49,445 bases of DNA from the NCBI GenBank assembly GCA_900751755.1, contig CAADSP010000082.1, positions 1 through 49,445 on the forward strand, in the 5' to 3' direction. Source of the stretch: an uncultured Collinsella sp. (GTDB taxonomy: Bacteria; Actinomycetota; Coriobacteriia; Coriobacteriales; Coriobacteriaceae). A program made the position numbers and the translations under genes. Positions 42,847-49,445 of the stretch are shown here, piece after piece. Within the stretch, counting starts at the first letter, position 1. The number at the start of each line of letters is the position of its first letter. Below the pieces are notes generated by a model. The model was not told where the DNA came from and did no database searches. It was given only the letters and a program-made list of their open reading frames with translations.

Positions 42847-42875
42847 ATTCTACAATACGCATGCACGTATCGTAA
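42847..42875 (-). promoter_or_regulatory. Promoter of infA with palindromic spacer
   Basis: On the minus strand TTACGA (42875-42870) and TAGAAT (42852-42847) are 17 bp apart. The spacer holds ATACGTGCATGCGTAT (42870-42855), an inverted repeat with ATACG/CGTAT arms. A similar site lies at the rplE promoter. Confidence 0.65.
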
Positions 42876-42911
42876 TATCTTCGTAATGGCTCCACATCTA
42901 CGTGGAACTTG

Positions 42912-43700
42912 TTACATTTCTCCGCCTTGGAGGGAGCACCAAGCACCTTGGGCATCGGTGGTAAGAATCACCGGACCGTCATTGGTAATGGCGACGGTGT
43001 TCTCGTAGTGCGCGGCGGGCAGGTGGTCGTTGGTCGTAACGATCCAACCATCGGAACCTGTGCTCACATGATTGGAACCCATCGTAACCATCGGCTCGAT
43101 AGCGATGACCATACCGGCCTGAAGGCGAACGCCTCTCCCCTTCTTTCCATAATTTGGAACGTTGGGGTCCTCGTGCATCACGCGGCCAATGCCATGCCCC
43201 ACGTAATCGCGAAGCACGCCGTAACCGTGAGACTCGGCGAGGGACTGAACGGCATAACCGACGTCCCCGATATGGTTACCGGGAACAGCCTGCTCGATAG
43301 CAGCCTTAAGGCAATCGCGCGTAACCTCGCACAGGGCCTTGGCCTCGGGCGTGGGCGTGCCGACGAAAAACGTCCAGGCGTTATCGCCGACCCAACCGTC
43401 AACGACAGCTCCCGTATCGATGGAGATGATATCGCCATCACGCAGGATCATGTCGGGATTGGGAATACCGTGAACCACGGCATCGTTGATCGATGCGCAA
43501 ATGGTTCCGGGGAACCCGCCGTAACCCTTAAAGGCAGGGGTGCCGCCATGCATGCGGATAATCTGCTCCGCAAGCTGATCGAGCTCGAAGGTCGACACGC
43601 CGGGGCGAACCATGGCTCCAACGTGGCGGAGCGCCATCTTAGATAGCGCTCCTGCCTTCTTCATCTGCTCGATTTGCGTTGCAGACTTAATCTTGATCAT
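42912..43700 (-). CDS. map: Methionine aminopeptidase, type I
   Basis: It removes the initiator methionine from nascent proteins. The 262-residue protein has the five metal ligands in the usual setting: GDIISIDTGAVVDGWVGDNA (two Asp), YVGHGIGRVMHEDPNVPNYG (His) and AIEPMVTMGS (Glu), with a second Glu in HYENTVAIT. ATGA overlap with adk couples the two genes. A small hairpin and a promoter separate it from infA. Confidence 0.97.
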   Translation of the reverse strand: MIKIKSATQIEQMKKAGALSKMALRHVGAMVRPGVSTFELDQLAEQIIRMHGGTPAFKGYGGFPGTICASINDAVVHGIPNPDMILRDGDIISIDTGAVVDGWVGDNAWTFFVGTPTPEAKALCEVTRDCLKAAIEQAVPGNHIGDVGYAVQSLAESHGYGVLRDYVGHGIGRVMHEDPNVPNYGKKGRGVRLQAGMVIAIEPMVTMGSNHVSTGSDGWIVTTNDHLPAAHYENTVAITNDGPVILTTDAQGAWCSLQGGEM

Positions 43701-44323
43701 AGACCGAGAGCCTCTTTGACATCCCCGTACACGGTCTCGCGAGCCTGGTCACCGTTGACCGACTTGAGCAGACCCTGGCCACGATAGTAGTCGACGAGCG
43801 GGCTCGTGGACTTCTCGTAGACGTCGAGACGGTTCTTGATGGTCTCGGGCTTGTCGTCGTCGCGCTGATACATCTCGCCGCCGCACTTGGGGCAGGTGGC
43901 ATCGGCAGCGGTGCCGGTGTAACCGCAGGCGCGGCAGGTGCGACGCGAAGACAGACGATCGATGATGACCTCGGGGGCCACATCGACCAGAAGGGCGCAG
44001 TCGATCTCGCGACCCATGGCGGAGAGCTCGGAATCGAGCGTCACAGCCTGGGCGGTGTTGCGCGGGAAGCCATCAAGGATGAAGCCCTGCTGGGCGTCAT
44101 CGGCGGCAAGACGCTCCTTGACAAGGTCGATCACGAGCTGGTCGGGAACGAGCTCGCCAGCGTCCATGTACTTCTTAGCCTGAATACCAAGCTCGGTGCC
44201 ACCCTTGACGGCAGCACGCAGCAGGTCGCCCGTGGAAATGTGAGCGACGCCAAACTCGGCGACGAGCTCCTGGGCGACGGTGCCCTTACCGGCACCCGGA
44301 GCTCCGAGCAATACGAGGTTCAT
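43697..44323 (-). CDS. adk: Adenylate kinase
   Basis: It interconverts ATP plus AMP and two ADP. The 208-residue protein has the P-loop LVLLGAPGAGKGTVAQELV, the AMP site HISTGDLLRAAV and GFPRNTAQAVTL, and a zinc-type LID (CRACGYTG ... CPKCGG) as in Gram-positive enzymes. The ATG at 44323 has GAGGAGGA six bases ahead and replaces the TTG at 44329. It lies between secY and map, the normal order. Confidence 0.97.
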   Translation of the reverse strand: MNLVLLGAPGAGKGTVAQELVAEFGVAHISTGDLLRAAVKGGTELGIQAKKYMDAGELVPDQLVIDLVKERLAADDAQQGFILDGFPRNTAQAVTLDSELSAMGREIDCALLVDVAPEVIIDRLSSRRTCRACGYTGTAADATCPKCGGEMYQRDDDKPETIKNRLDVYEKSTSPLVDYYRGQGLLKSVNGDQARETVYGDVKEALGL

Positions 44324-44341
44324 GAGCAATCCTCCTCTAGC

Positions 44342-45628
44342 CTATTTAAAGAATCCATCGTAATCATACATCTTGATCTGGCCTTCGAGCTTATCGACCG
44401 TGTCGAGCACAACGCCGACCATGATGAGGATGGACGTGCCGCCAAATGCCTGGATCAGATGGTTACCCGTGAAGGAGAAGATGATCGAAGGCACGATGGC
44501 GATGAGCGCCAAAAAGACAGCGCTGGGAAGCGTGATCTTGTTGAGCGCGTTCTTGATGTAGGCCGCGGTAGCCCTACCCGGACGGACGCCCGGAATAAAG
44601 CCGCCCTGCTTCTTAAGGTTGTCGGCCGTGTCATCGGGGTTGAACACCATGGAGGTGTAGAAGTACGCGAAGAACACGATGAGGACAACGTTAAGCACCC
44701 AGTTGAGCCAACCGGTCGAAAGCGCAGAGGCAACTGCCTGAATCCAGCCGATGCCGGGGAAGAACACGGCAATCTGGGCCGGGAAGTACAGCAGCGCCGA
44801 AGCAAAGATGATCGGCACGACGCCCGCGGTGTTGACCTTGATGGGCAGGTAGGTGGTCTGACCACCCATCATGCGACGGCCCACGACGCGCTTAGCGTAG
44901 GAGACCGGGATGCGACGCTGGCCGCGCTCAAGGAAAACAATCAGCGGGATAACCAGCAGGATGATGGCGCAGATGATCACCATGGTGATGATGCCACCGG
45001 CATTGCCCTCGGTGCTGGAGAAGATCGCCTGCGGCAGACCGGCCATGATGTTCGCAAAGATGATCAGCGACATGCCATTGCCGATACCGCGCTGGGTGAT
45101 GAGCTCACCAATCCACATGATCAGCATGGCGCCCGCGGTGAGTGTGCCGACGATCATGAGGTCGAAGATGATCTCGGGGGCGCCGGCGCCAGTAAAGCTG
45201 ATGCCGAAGCTCTTAAAGAGGAAGAGGTAACCCACGGAGTTGAGGATTGCCAGAGCCAGGGTGAGGTAACGCGAATACTGCGTAATCTTGGTCTGACCGA
45301 CCTCGCCCTCGCGGGCAAGCTCATGCAGGGAAGGCACAACGGCCTGGAGCATCTGGAGGATGATCGAGCTGGTGATGTAAGGCATGATGCCCAGGGAGAA
45401 CACCGAAACATAGCTCAACGCGCCACCAGAGAAAAGATTCAGGAGGGCCATAGCACCTGCGGCGACCGAATTGTTATCGGTCGAGAAAAGGCCCAGCATC
45501 CCCTGGAAGGGAATGCCGGGCACAGGAACGTGCGCACCAATGCGGTACACGACGAGCATAGCTATGGTAAAAAGAATCTTTTCGCGCAATTCTTTGATGC
45601 GGAAAGCATTCTTAAGACCATTTAGCAC
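44342..45628 (-). CDS. secY: Preprotein translocase subunit SecY
   Basis: SecY is the channel through which SecA drives proteins. The 428-residue protein has ten membrane spans and the conserved features GAHVPVPGIPF (start), FSLGIMPYITSSIILQMLQA (plug and second span), MWIGELITQRGIGNGMSLII and the cytosolic loop RRIPVSYAKRVVGRRMMGGQ. It starts with GTG, overlapping the rplO stop by a few bases. The length is normal. Confidence 0.98.
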   Translation of the reverse strand: MLNGLKNAFRIKELREKILFTIAMLVVYRIGAHVPVPGIPFQGMLGLFSTDNNSVAAGAMALLNLFSGGALSYVSVFSLGIMPYITSSIILQMLQAVVPSLHELAREGEVGQTKITQYSRYLTLALAILNSVGYLFLFKSFGISFTGAGAPEIIFDLMIVGTLTAGAMLIMWIGELITQRGIGNGMSLIIFANIMAGLPQAIFSSTEGNAGGIITMVIICAIILLVIPLIVFLERGQRRIPVSYAKRVVGRRMMGGQTTYLPIKVNTAGVVPIIFASALLYFPAQIAVFFPGIGWIQAVASALSTGWLNWVLNVVLIVFFAYFYTSMVFNPDDTADNLKKQGGFIPGVRPGRATAAYIKNALNKITLPSAVFLALIAIVPSIIFSFTGNHLIQAFGGTSILIMVGVVLDTVDKLEGQIKMYDYDGFFK

Positions 45629-46071
45629 GGCAGCTCGACCTTTCCGCCGGCGGCCTCGATCTTGGCCTGCGCAGAAGCGCTGACCTTGTCGACCTTGACC
45701 GTGAACTTCTTGGTGAGCTCACCATTGCCGAGCACCTTGACGGGCTCGAACTCGCTCTTGGTGATGCGAGCGGCCTTAAGAGCGGCACCGTCGATCACAG
45801 CACCGTCCTCGAACTTGCGCTCGAGACGCTCAACGTTAACAGCGGTGTACTCGATACGACGGGGGTTGCGGAAGCCCGGAAGCTTGGGCAGGCGCATAGC
45901 CAGCGGAGTCTGGCCACCCTCGAAGCCGGCACCCTTGGTGCCGCCAGAGCGGGAACCCTGGCCCTTCTGACCGCGGCCAGAAGTGGTGCCGTGACCCGAA
46001 GAATTGCCACGGCCGACGCGCTTGCGGTTCTTGGTGGAACCGGGCGCGGGAGTAAGATCGTGAAGCTGCAT
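45622..46071 (-). CDS. rplO: Ribosomal protein L15
   Basis: L15 is a late-assembling 50S protein. The 149 residues start MQLHDLTPAPGSTKNRKRVG, with the Gly-rich basic arm RGNSSGHGTTSGRGQKGQGS, and end in the globular part (EPVKVLGNGELTKKFTVKVD). It overlaps secY and follows rpmD by three bases, so the three are tightly coupled. Confidence 0.98.
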   Translation of the reverse strand: MQLHDLTPAPGSTKNRKRVGRGNSSGHGTTSGRGQKGQGSRSGGTKGAGFEGGQTPLAMRLPKLPGFRNPRRIEYTAVNVERLERKFEDGAVIDGAALKAARITKSEFEPVKVLGNGELTKKFTVKVDKVSASAQAKIEAAGGKVELPC

Positions 46072-46074
46072 TTG

Positions 46075-46257
46075 CTACTCCTCTACAATCTCGACAAGGT
46101 GCTTGACCTTGAAGATCATGCCGCGGACGGACTCGTTGTCAGCAATCTCGCGAACCTCGCGGATCCTGTGGAGACCGAGGGCACGGACAGTACGGACCTG
46201 GTCCTGCTTGCAACCATTGGTGCTGCGGACCTGCTTGATCTTGATGGTGTCAGCCAT
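46075..46257 (-). CDS. rpmD: Ribosomal protein L30
   Basis: This 60-residue 50S protein is complete and typical: MADTIKIKQVRSTNGCKQDQ, VRTVRALGLHRIREVREIAD, MIFKVKHLVEIVEE. It sits two bases after rpsE and three before rplO. Confidence 0.97.
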   Translation of the reverse strand: MADTIKIKQVRSTNGCKQDQVRTVRALGLHRIREVREIADNESVRGMIFKVKHLVEIVEE

Positions 46258-46259
46258 GC

Positions 46260-46784
46260 TTAGTTCTCCTTACCGACGAACATCTCGGAGACCGTCAGGC
46301 CACGGCGAGCCGCGACGTCCTCAGGGCTGGAGAGCTCCTTGAGGCCCTCGACGGCAGCCTTGATGATGTTGAGGCCGTTGTCGGTACCGAGGGACTTGGA
46401 CAGGACGTTCTTGATGCCAGCAAGCTCGAAGAGGGGACGCACAGCGCCGCCGGCGATAACGCCGGTACCCTCGACAGCGGGCTTGATGATGATGCGGCCG
46501 GCACCAAAGTGACCGAGAACCTCGTGCGGAATGGTGCCCTGCTCGGTCACCGGCACGTGGAACATGTTCTTCTTGGCATCGAGAGACGCCTTGGAGATGG
46601 CCATGGGCACCTCAGCGGACTTGCCCATGCCAACGCCGACGTTGCCCTTGCCGTCGCCAACGACGACGAGAGCGACGAGGCTCATGCGACGACCACCCTT
46701 GACGGTCTTCGACACGCGGTTGATGTAAACGACGCGCTCCTCGAACTCGGAGGCCTCGCGCTGCTGCTTCTGATTACGAGCCAT
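46260..46784 (-). CDS. rpsE: Ribosomal protein S5
   Basis: S5 helps mRNA unwinding and decoding accuracy at the 30S entry channel. The 174-residue protein has EFEERVVYINRVSKTVKGGR, RRMSLVALVVVGDGKGNVGV, GKSAEVPMAISKASLDAKKN and VIAGGAVRPLFELAGIKNVL. It is complete and normal in length, 14 bp after rplR. Confidence 0.98.
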   Translation of the reverse strand: MARNQKQQREASEFEERVVYINRVSKTVKGGRRMSLVALVVVGDGKGNVGVGMGKSAEVPMAISKASLDAKKNMFHVPVTEQGTIPHEVLGHFGAGRIIIKPAVEGTGVIAGGAVRPLFELAGIKNVLSKSLGTDNGLNIIKAAVEGLKELSSPEDVAARRGLTVSEMFVGKEN

Positions 46785-46798
46785 GTGCTACATACCTC

Positions 46799-47167
46799 CT
46801 AGAACTCGAGACCGGCGGCACGAGCACCGTCGGCGAGGGCCTTGACGCGGCCATGGTAGATACGGCCACCACGATCGAAAGCGACCTTGGTGATGCCGGC
46901 CTCGATGGCACGCTTGCCAACGAGCTGACCGACCTTCTCCGCAGCCTCCTTGTTCGAGGTGTGGGTGCCCTTGAACTCGGCCTCGAGGGTCGAGGCGGAG
47001 ACGAGCGTCAGGCTGGAGCCCTTGCTGTCGTCGATGATCTGGGCATATATGTTGGCGTTAGTACGGGTCACGCGAAGACGCGGACGCTCGGCGGTACCCG
47101 AGACCTTGCCGCGAACACGACGCTGACGACGCTTGAGGCCTTCCAGCTTCGCCTTATGCTTGTTCAT
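46799..47167 (-). CDS. rplR: Ribosomal protein L18
   Basis: L18 binds 5S rRNA together with L5. The 122-residue protein has RRQRRVRGKVSGTAERPRLR, RVTRTNANIYAQIIDDSKGS and KVAFDRGGRIYHGRVKALAD, ending AARAAGLEF-like (GARAAGLEF). It is preceded by a 75-bp gap with a strong hairpin. Confidence 0.98.
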   Translation of the reverse strand: MNKHKAKLEGLKRRQRRVRGKVSGTAERPRLRVTRTNANIYAQIIDDSKGSSLTLVSASTLEAEFKGTHTSNKEAAEKVGQLVGKRAIEAGITKVAFDRGGRIYHGRVKALADGARAAGLEF

Positions 47168-47195
47168 ACGTAAACTCCTAAAAAGGTTGATCTTG

Positions 47196-47217
47196 CCAGC
47201 ACCTAACGGGGTGCTGG
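47196..47217 (-). other. Intercistronic hairpin between rplF and rplR
   Basis: CCAGCACC and GGTGCTGG form an 8-bp perfect stem. No T run follows, so it is likely an RNA processing or stability element rather than a terminator. Confidence 0.6.
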
Positions 47218-47242
47218 TCTTATGCGAGTGAGTCGGTTACGA

Positions 47243-47779
47243 CTACTTGGCGGCCTTACCCAGCTTGCGGCGGATGTGCTCGCCAACATAGTGGATACCC
47301 TTGCCCTTGTAAGGCTCGGGAGGACGATGGCCGCGGATCTCAGCGGCGATCTGACCGACCTGCTGCTTGTTGATACCCTTGACGTTCACGTGGGTGTTGT
47401 CGGGAACCTCGAAGGTGATGCCCTCGGGAGCCTCGACGATCACGGGGTGCGAGAAGCCCAGGGAGAACTCGAGGTTCTTGCCCTTCTGCTGCACGCGGTA
47501 ACCGACGCCGGCGAGCTCGAGCTTCTTCTCGAAGCCCTCGGAAACGCCAACAACCATGTTGTGGATGAGGGCGCGGGTGAGGCCGTGGCGGGCACGGGTC
47601 TCACGCTCGTCGTCGGGACGGGAAACGGTGAGGACGTTGTCCTCGACGTTGATGGTGAGCTTCTCAAAAACATCGAGCTCGAGCTGGCCCTTGGGGCCCT
47701 TGACGACAACGTTGTTGCCGTTGACTGCCACTTCGACTCCGGCGGGAATCTGGACAGGCTTATTACCGATACGAGACAC
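47243..47779 (-). CDS. rplF: Ribosomal protein L6
   Basis: L6 sits at the base of the factor-binding stalk. The 178-residue protein has two similar domains: SRIGNKPVQIPAGVEVAVNG, VVKGPKGQLELDVFEKL, and then LAGVGYRVQQKGKNLEFSLG and KQQVGQIAAEIRGHRPPEPY, with the final KGKGIHYVGEHIRRKLGKAA. It is complete. Confidence 0.98.
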   Translation of the reverse strand: MSRIGNKPVQIPAGVEVAVNGNNVVVKGPKGQLELDVFEKLTINVEDNVLTVSRPDDERETRARHGLTRALIHNMVVGVSEGFEKKLELAGVGYRVQQKGKNLEFSLGFSHPVIVEAPEGITFEVPDNTHVNVKGINKQQVGQIAAEIRGHRPPEPYKGKGIHYVGEHIRRKLGKAAK

Positions 47780-47812
47780 GGTGATCTCCTTTCCTTCTAC
47801 CTACCGAGCGAA

Positions 47813-48211
47813 TTACCAGACGTAAGCGATGATCTCGCCGCCGACGTTGTGCTTGCGAGCATCGCGGTCGGTCATGACGCCATGGCTGGTGGAAATAATG
47901 GCGGTACCAAGGCCACCACGGACGCGGGGCATGTCGGCAACGCCGGTGTACTTACGCAGGCCCGGCTTGGAAATGCGGCGGATGCCGTTGATGACCTTAG
48001 CCTTCTTGGGACCATACTTAAGCGTGATGTGCAGAGTCTTCTGGGGAACGGTGTCCTCGACATCGTAGCCCTCGATGTAGCCCTCCTCGTGCAGAACACG
48101 AGCGATCTCGACGAGCTTCTTGCTGCTCGGCATGGAGACCGTGGCCTTGTTCACAGAGTTAGCGTTACGGATGCGCGTAAGCATATCTGCGATCGGGTCT
48201 GTAAGGTTCAT
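47813..48211 (-). CDS. rpsH: Ribosomal protein S8
   Basis: S8 is an early 16S rRNA binder and in E. coli represses this operon. The 132-residue protein has NLTDPIADMLTRIRNANSVN, MPSSKKLVEIARVLHEEGYI, RRISKPGLRKYTGVADMPRV and the C-terminal GTAIISTSHGVMTDRDARKH. A 119-bp gap lies between it and rpsN, long for this cluster, and might carry a regulatory fold. Confidence 0.98.
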   Translation of the reverse strand: MNLTDPIADMLTRIRNANSVNKATVSMPSSKKLVEIARVLHEEGYIEGYDVEDTVPQKTLHITLKYGPKKAKVINGIRRISKPGLRKYTGVADMPRVRGGLGTAIISTSHGVMTDRDARKHNVGGEIIAYVW

Positions 48212-48330
48212 ACAGATTCTCCTTCGTTCTTGATGAACACGTGCTCTTGGTTCTTCGCCGCCCTTAACGGCAAAGCCTATTTAGCGCGTTTTCCCTGTTC
48301 CAAACTGATGCTTGAAACGCTGGTAGTGAC

Positions 48331-48516
48331 TTACCAGCTGGCCTTCTTAACGCCGGGAAGCTCGCCCTTGAGTGCAAGCTCACGGAAGCAGACACGGCAC
48401 AGGCCGAACTTGCGGTACACAGAGTGCGGACGGCCGCAGCGCTGGCAGCGCGTGTACTCACGAGTAGAGAACTTCTGCTTGCGATTGCACTTGACGATCA
48501 TCGATGTCTTAGCCAC
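48331..48516 (-). CDS. rpsN: Ribosomal protein S14, zinc type
   Basis: This 61-residue S14 is the short, zinc-binding form: AKTSMIVKCNRKQKFSTREY, then the ligands C24, C27, C40 and C43 in CQRCGRPHSVYRKFGLCRVC, ending ELALKGELPGVKKASW. It is in its usual place between rplE and rpsH. Confidence 0.98.
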   Translation of the reverse strand: MAKTSMIVKCNRKQKFSTREYTRCQRCGRPHSVYRKFGLCRVCFRELALKGELPGVKKASW

Positions 48517-48595
48517 TTATATCCTCCTCACATAGAGTATTGTTCGCCCCAAGCGCCGCCCCCTTGTGGGAACGGCGCTTATAGGGCAGGTGAAC

Positions 48596-49153
48596 CTATT
48601 TCTTGAACGGGAAACCGAAGGCGTCCAGAAGGGCCTTGGCCTCCTCATCGGTGTTGGCGGTGGTCACGAAAGTGATGTCCATACCACGCTGGTGATCGAC
48701 GGAGTCGAAGTCGATCTCGGGGAAGATGAGCTGCTCGGTGACGCCCATGGAGAAGTTACCACGGCCGTCGAAGCTCTTGGCGGAGATGCCGCGGAAGTCG
48801 CGGATACGGGGGATCGCGACGGAGGTCAGACGATCGAAGAACTCCCACATACGGTCGCCACGCAGGGTAACCTTGCAGCCGATCGGCATACCAGCGCGCA
48901 GGCGGAAGGTAGCGATGGACTTGCGGGCACGGGTGATCATCGGCTGCTGGCCGGTGATGGCGCGCAGGTCGCGCACGGCACCGTCGATGGCCTTGGAATC
49001 GGTAGCGGCCTCGCCGACACCCATGTTCACGACGATCTTCTCAAACTTGGGGATCATCATGACGTTCTCGTACTGGAACTTTTCCTGAAGCTGGTGCTTG
49101 ACCTCGTTGTTGTACTTGGTCTTCAGACGCGGCACATACTTCTCTTCTGCCAT
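48596..49153 (-). CDS. rplE: Ribosomal protein L5
   Basis: L5 joins 5S rRNA to the central protuberance and contacts the P-site tRNA. The 185-residue protein has RLKTKYNNEVKHQLQEKFQY, PKFEKIVVNMGVGEAATDSK, ITRARKSIATFRLRAGMPIG and the C-terminal EIDFDSVDHQRGMDITFVTT. In nearly all bacteria rplX lies directly upstream; here the 292 bp to the window edge hold no rplX, but a promoter, a leader and a repeat. Confidence 0.98.
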   Translation of the reverse strand: MAEEKYVPRLKTKYNNEVKHQLQEKFQYENVMMIPKFEKIVVNMGVGEAATDSKAIDGAVRDLRAITGQQPMITRARKSIATFRLRAGMPIGCKVTLRGDRMWEFFDRLTSVAIPRIRDFRGISAKSFDGRGNFSMGVTEQLIFPEIDFDSVDHQRGMDITFVTTANTDEEAKALLDAFGFPFKK

Positions 49154-49211
49154 TGTTCACTCCTTCTTGGGGTTTTAAGCACGGGGCGTGGCCACGATGG
49201 GTTGTCCTCGT

Positions 49212-49275
49212 GCCTCCTGGCTGCATCCGTGCCGCTCATGGCATTTCGCGGTTTGGACTCGACGCAGCAGGAGCC
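49212..49275 (-). promoter_or_regulatory. Structured leader of rplE
   Basis: On the minus strand GGCTCCTGCTGCGTC (49275-49261) pairs with GGATGCAGCCAGGAGGC (49228-49212) with one bulge. A further GCACG/CGTGC pairing follows nearer the gene. It lies between the candidate promoter and rplE. It is a candidate ribosomal-protein leader. Confidence 0.5.
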
Positions 49276-49290
49276 GACAAAACAATCGGT

Positions 49291-49314
49291 ACTATACGCG
49301 CATTGGGTGCGTAT
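49291..49314 (-). promoter_or_regulatory. Candidate rplE promoter with inverted repeat
   Basis: TATAGT (49296-49291) is a good -10. The -35 region is poor (TGGAAA at 17 bp). The inverted repeat ATACGC/GCGTAT (49294-49314) covers the -10 edge and spacer, like the one at the infA promoter. Confidence 0.45.
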
Positions 49315-49394
49315 TTCCAGAAAAACCTCGTCTGCCTGCACAACTCCACAACTCCCCCGCACATATTGATCCCTAGGGGACGGAGGAAAATGGC

Positions 49395-49445
49395 AGTTGC
49401 GGTGAAATAGGGACTGTTTGACGGCTTAACAAGCTTAAACAGTCC
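49395..49445. repeat. 67-bp palindromic repeat, copy C, cut by the window edge
   Basis: AGTTGCGGTGAAATAGGGAC starts the element. The last bases of the window, AGTCC, fall at exactly the offset (46-50) that they have in copy A, so the remaining 16 bp lie beyond the edge. Confidence 0.85.

Noticed and set aside
49154..49445. Remnant of rplX upstream of rplE
   Set aside because: No minus-strand frame in this interval shows L24 motifs such as the KOW segment.

Overview
The window looks like chromosomal DNA from a high-GC, anaerobic, Gram-positive actinobacterium of the class Coriobacteriia, most like Collinsella. This is an inference from codon and base composition, a split two-gene transketolase, a separate rubredoxin and flavin reductase, a MurNAc PTS operon, a long-tailed ribosomal protein L31, and gene order. 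No database search was possible.

Layout from left to right. 1-1.8 kb: an array of palindromes, then a manganese/iron Nramp transporter (mntH). 1.8-5.6 kb: rubredoxin, flavin reductase, smpB, a TPR protein, tRNA-Glu and tRNA-Gln, an unknown protein and an ArsC/Spx-family protein. 5.7-10.2 kb: a complete N-acetylmuramic acid recycling operon (murR-murQ-murP-mupG). 10.3-14 kb: a VanZ-like membrane protein, a solitary serine recombinase and RNase R. 14-16.2 kb: ftsE-ftsX, where FtsE has a long disordered N-terminal extension. 16.7-24.5 kb: split transketolase, a YitT-type membrane protein, secA-prfB and rpmE. 24.8-36.5 kb: an ACT-domain protein, citrate synthase, two HAD phosphatases, adenine deaminase, TyrRS, a U32 peptidase-like protein and a class A penicillin-binding protein. 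36.7-39.3 kb: argR, a degenerate family-2 glycosyltransferase and truA. 39.4-49.2 kb: the conserved ribosomal cluster, read leftward from rplE to rplQ (rplE, rpsN, rpsH, rplF, rplR, rpsE, rpmD, rplO, secY, adk, map, infA, rpmJ, rpsM, rpsK, rpsD, rpoA, rplQ).

The genes are mostly housekeeping: translation and its termination or rescue (ribosomal proteins, RF2, SmpB, RNase R, TyrRS), Sec export (SecA, SecY, and Map acting on nascent chains), cell-wall turnover and division (MurQ/MurP/MupG, PBP1, FtsEX), and central carbon and purine metabolism. No phage, insertion sequence, CRISPR array or toxin-antitoxin pair was recognised.

The unusual part of the window is intergenic. It holds many long palindromes of several distinct sequence families. 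They include a regular array of six 15-bp sites, 40 bp apart and alternating in orientation, whose arms co-vary; a 67-bp palindrome present three times; a 123-bp near-perfect inverted repeat; and a 93-nt hairpin. Several intrinsic terminators are fused directly to the ribosome binding site of the next gene, leaving no room for a promoter. Notable protein-level oddities are an RF2 whose stop-codon reading motif is SPT instead of SPF and which lacks the programmed frameshift, an ArgR with Asn in place of a conserved Asp, and the FtsE extension.
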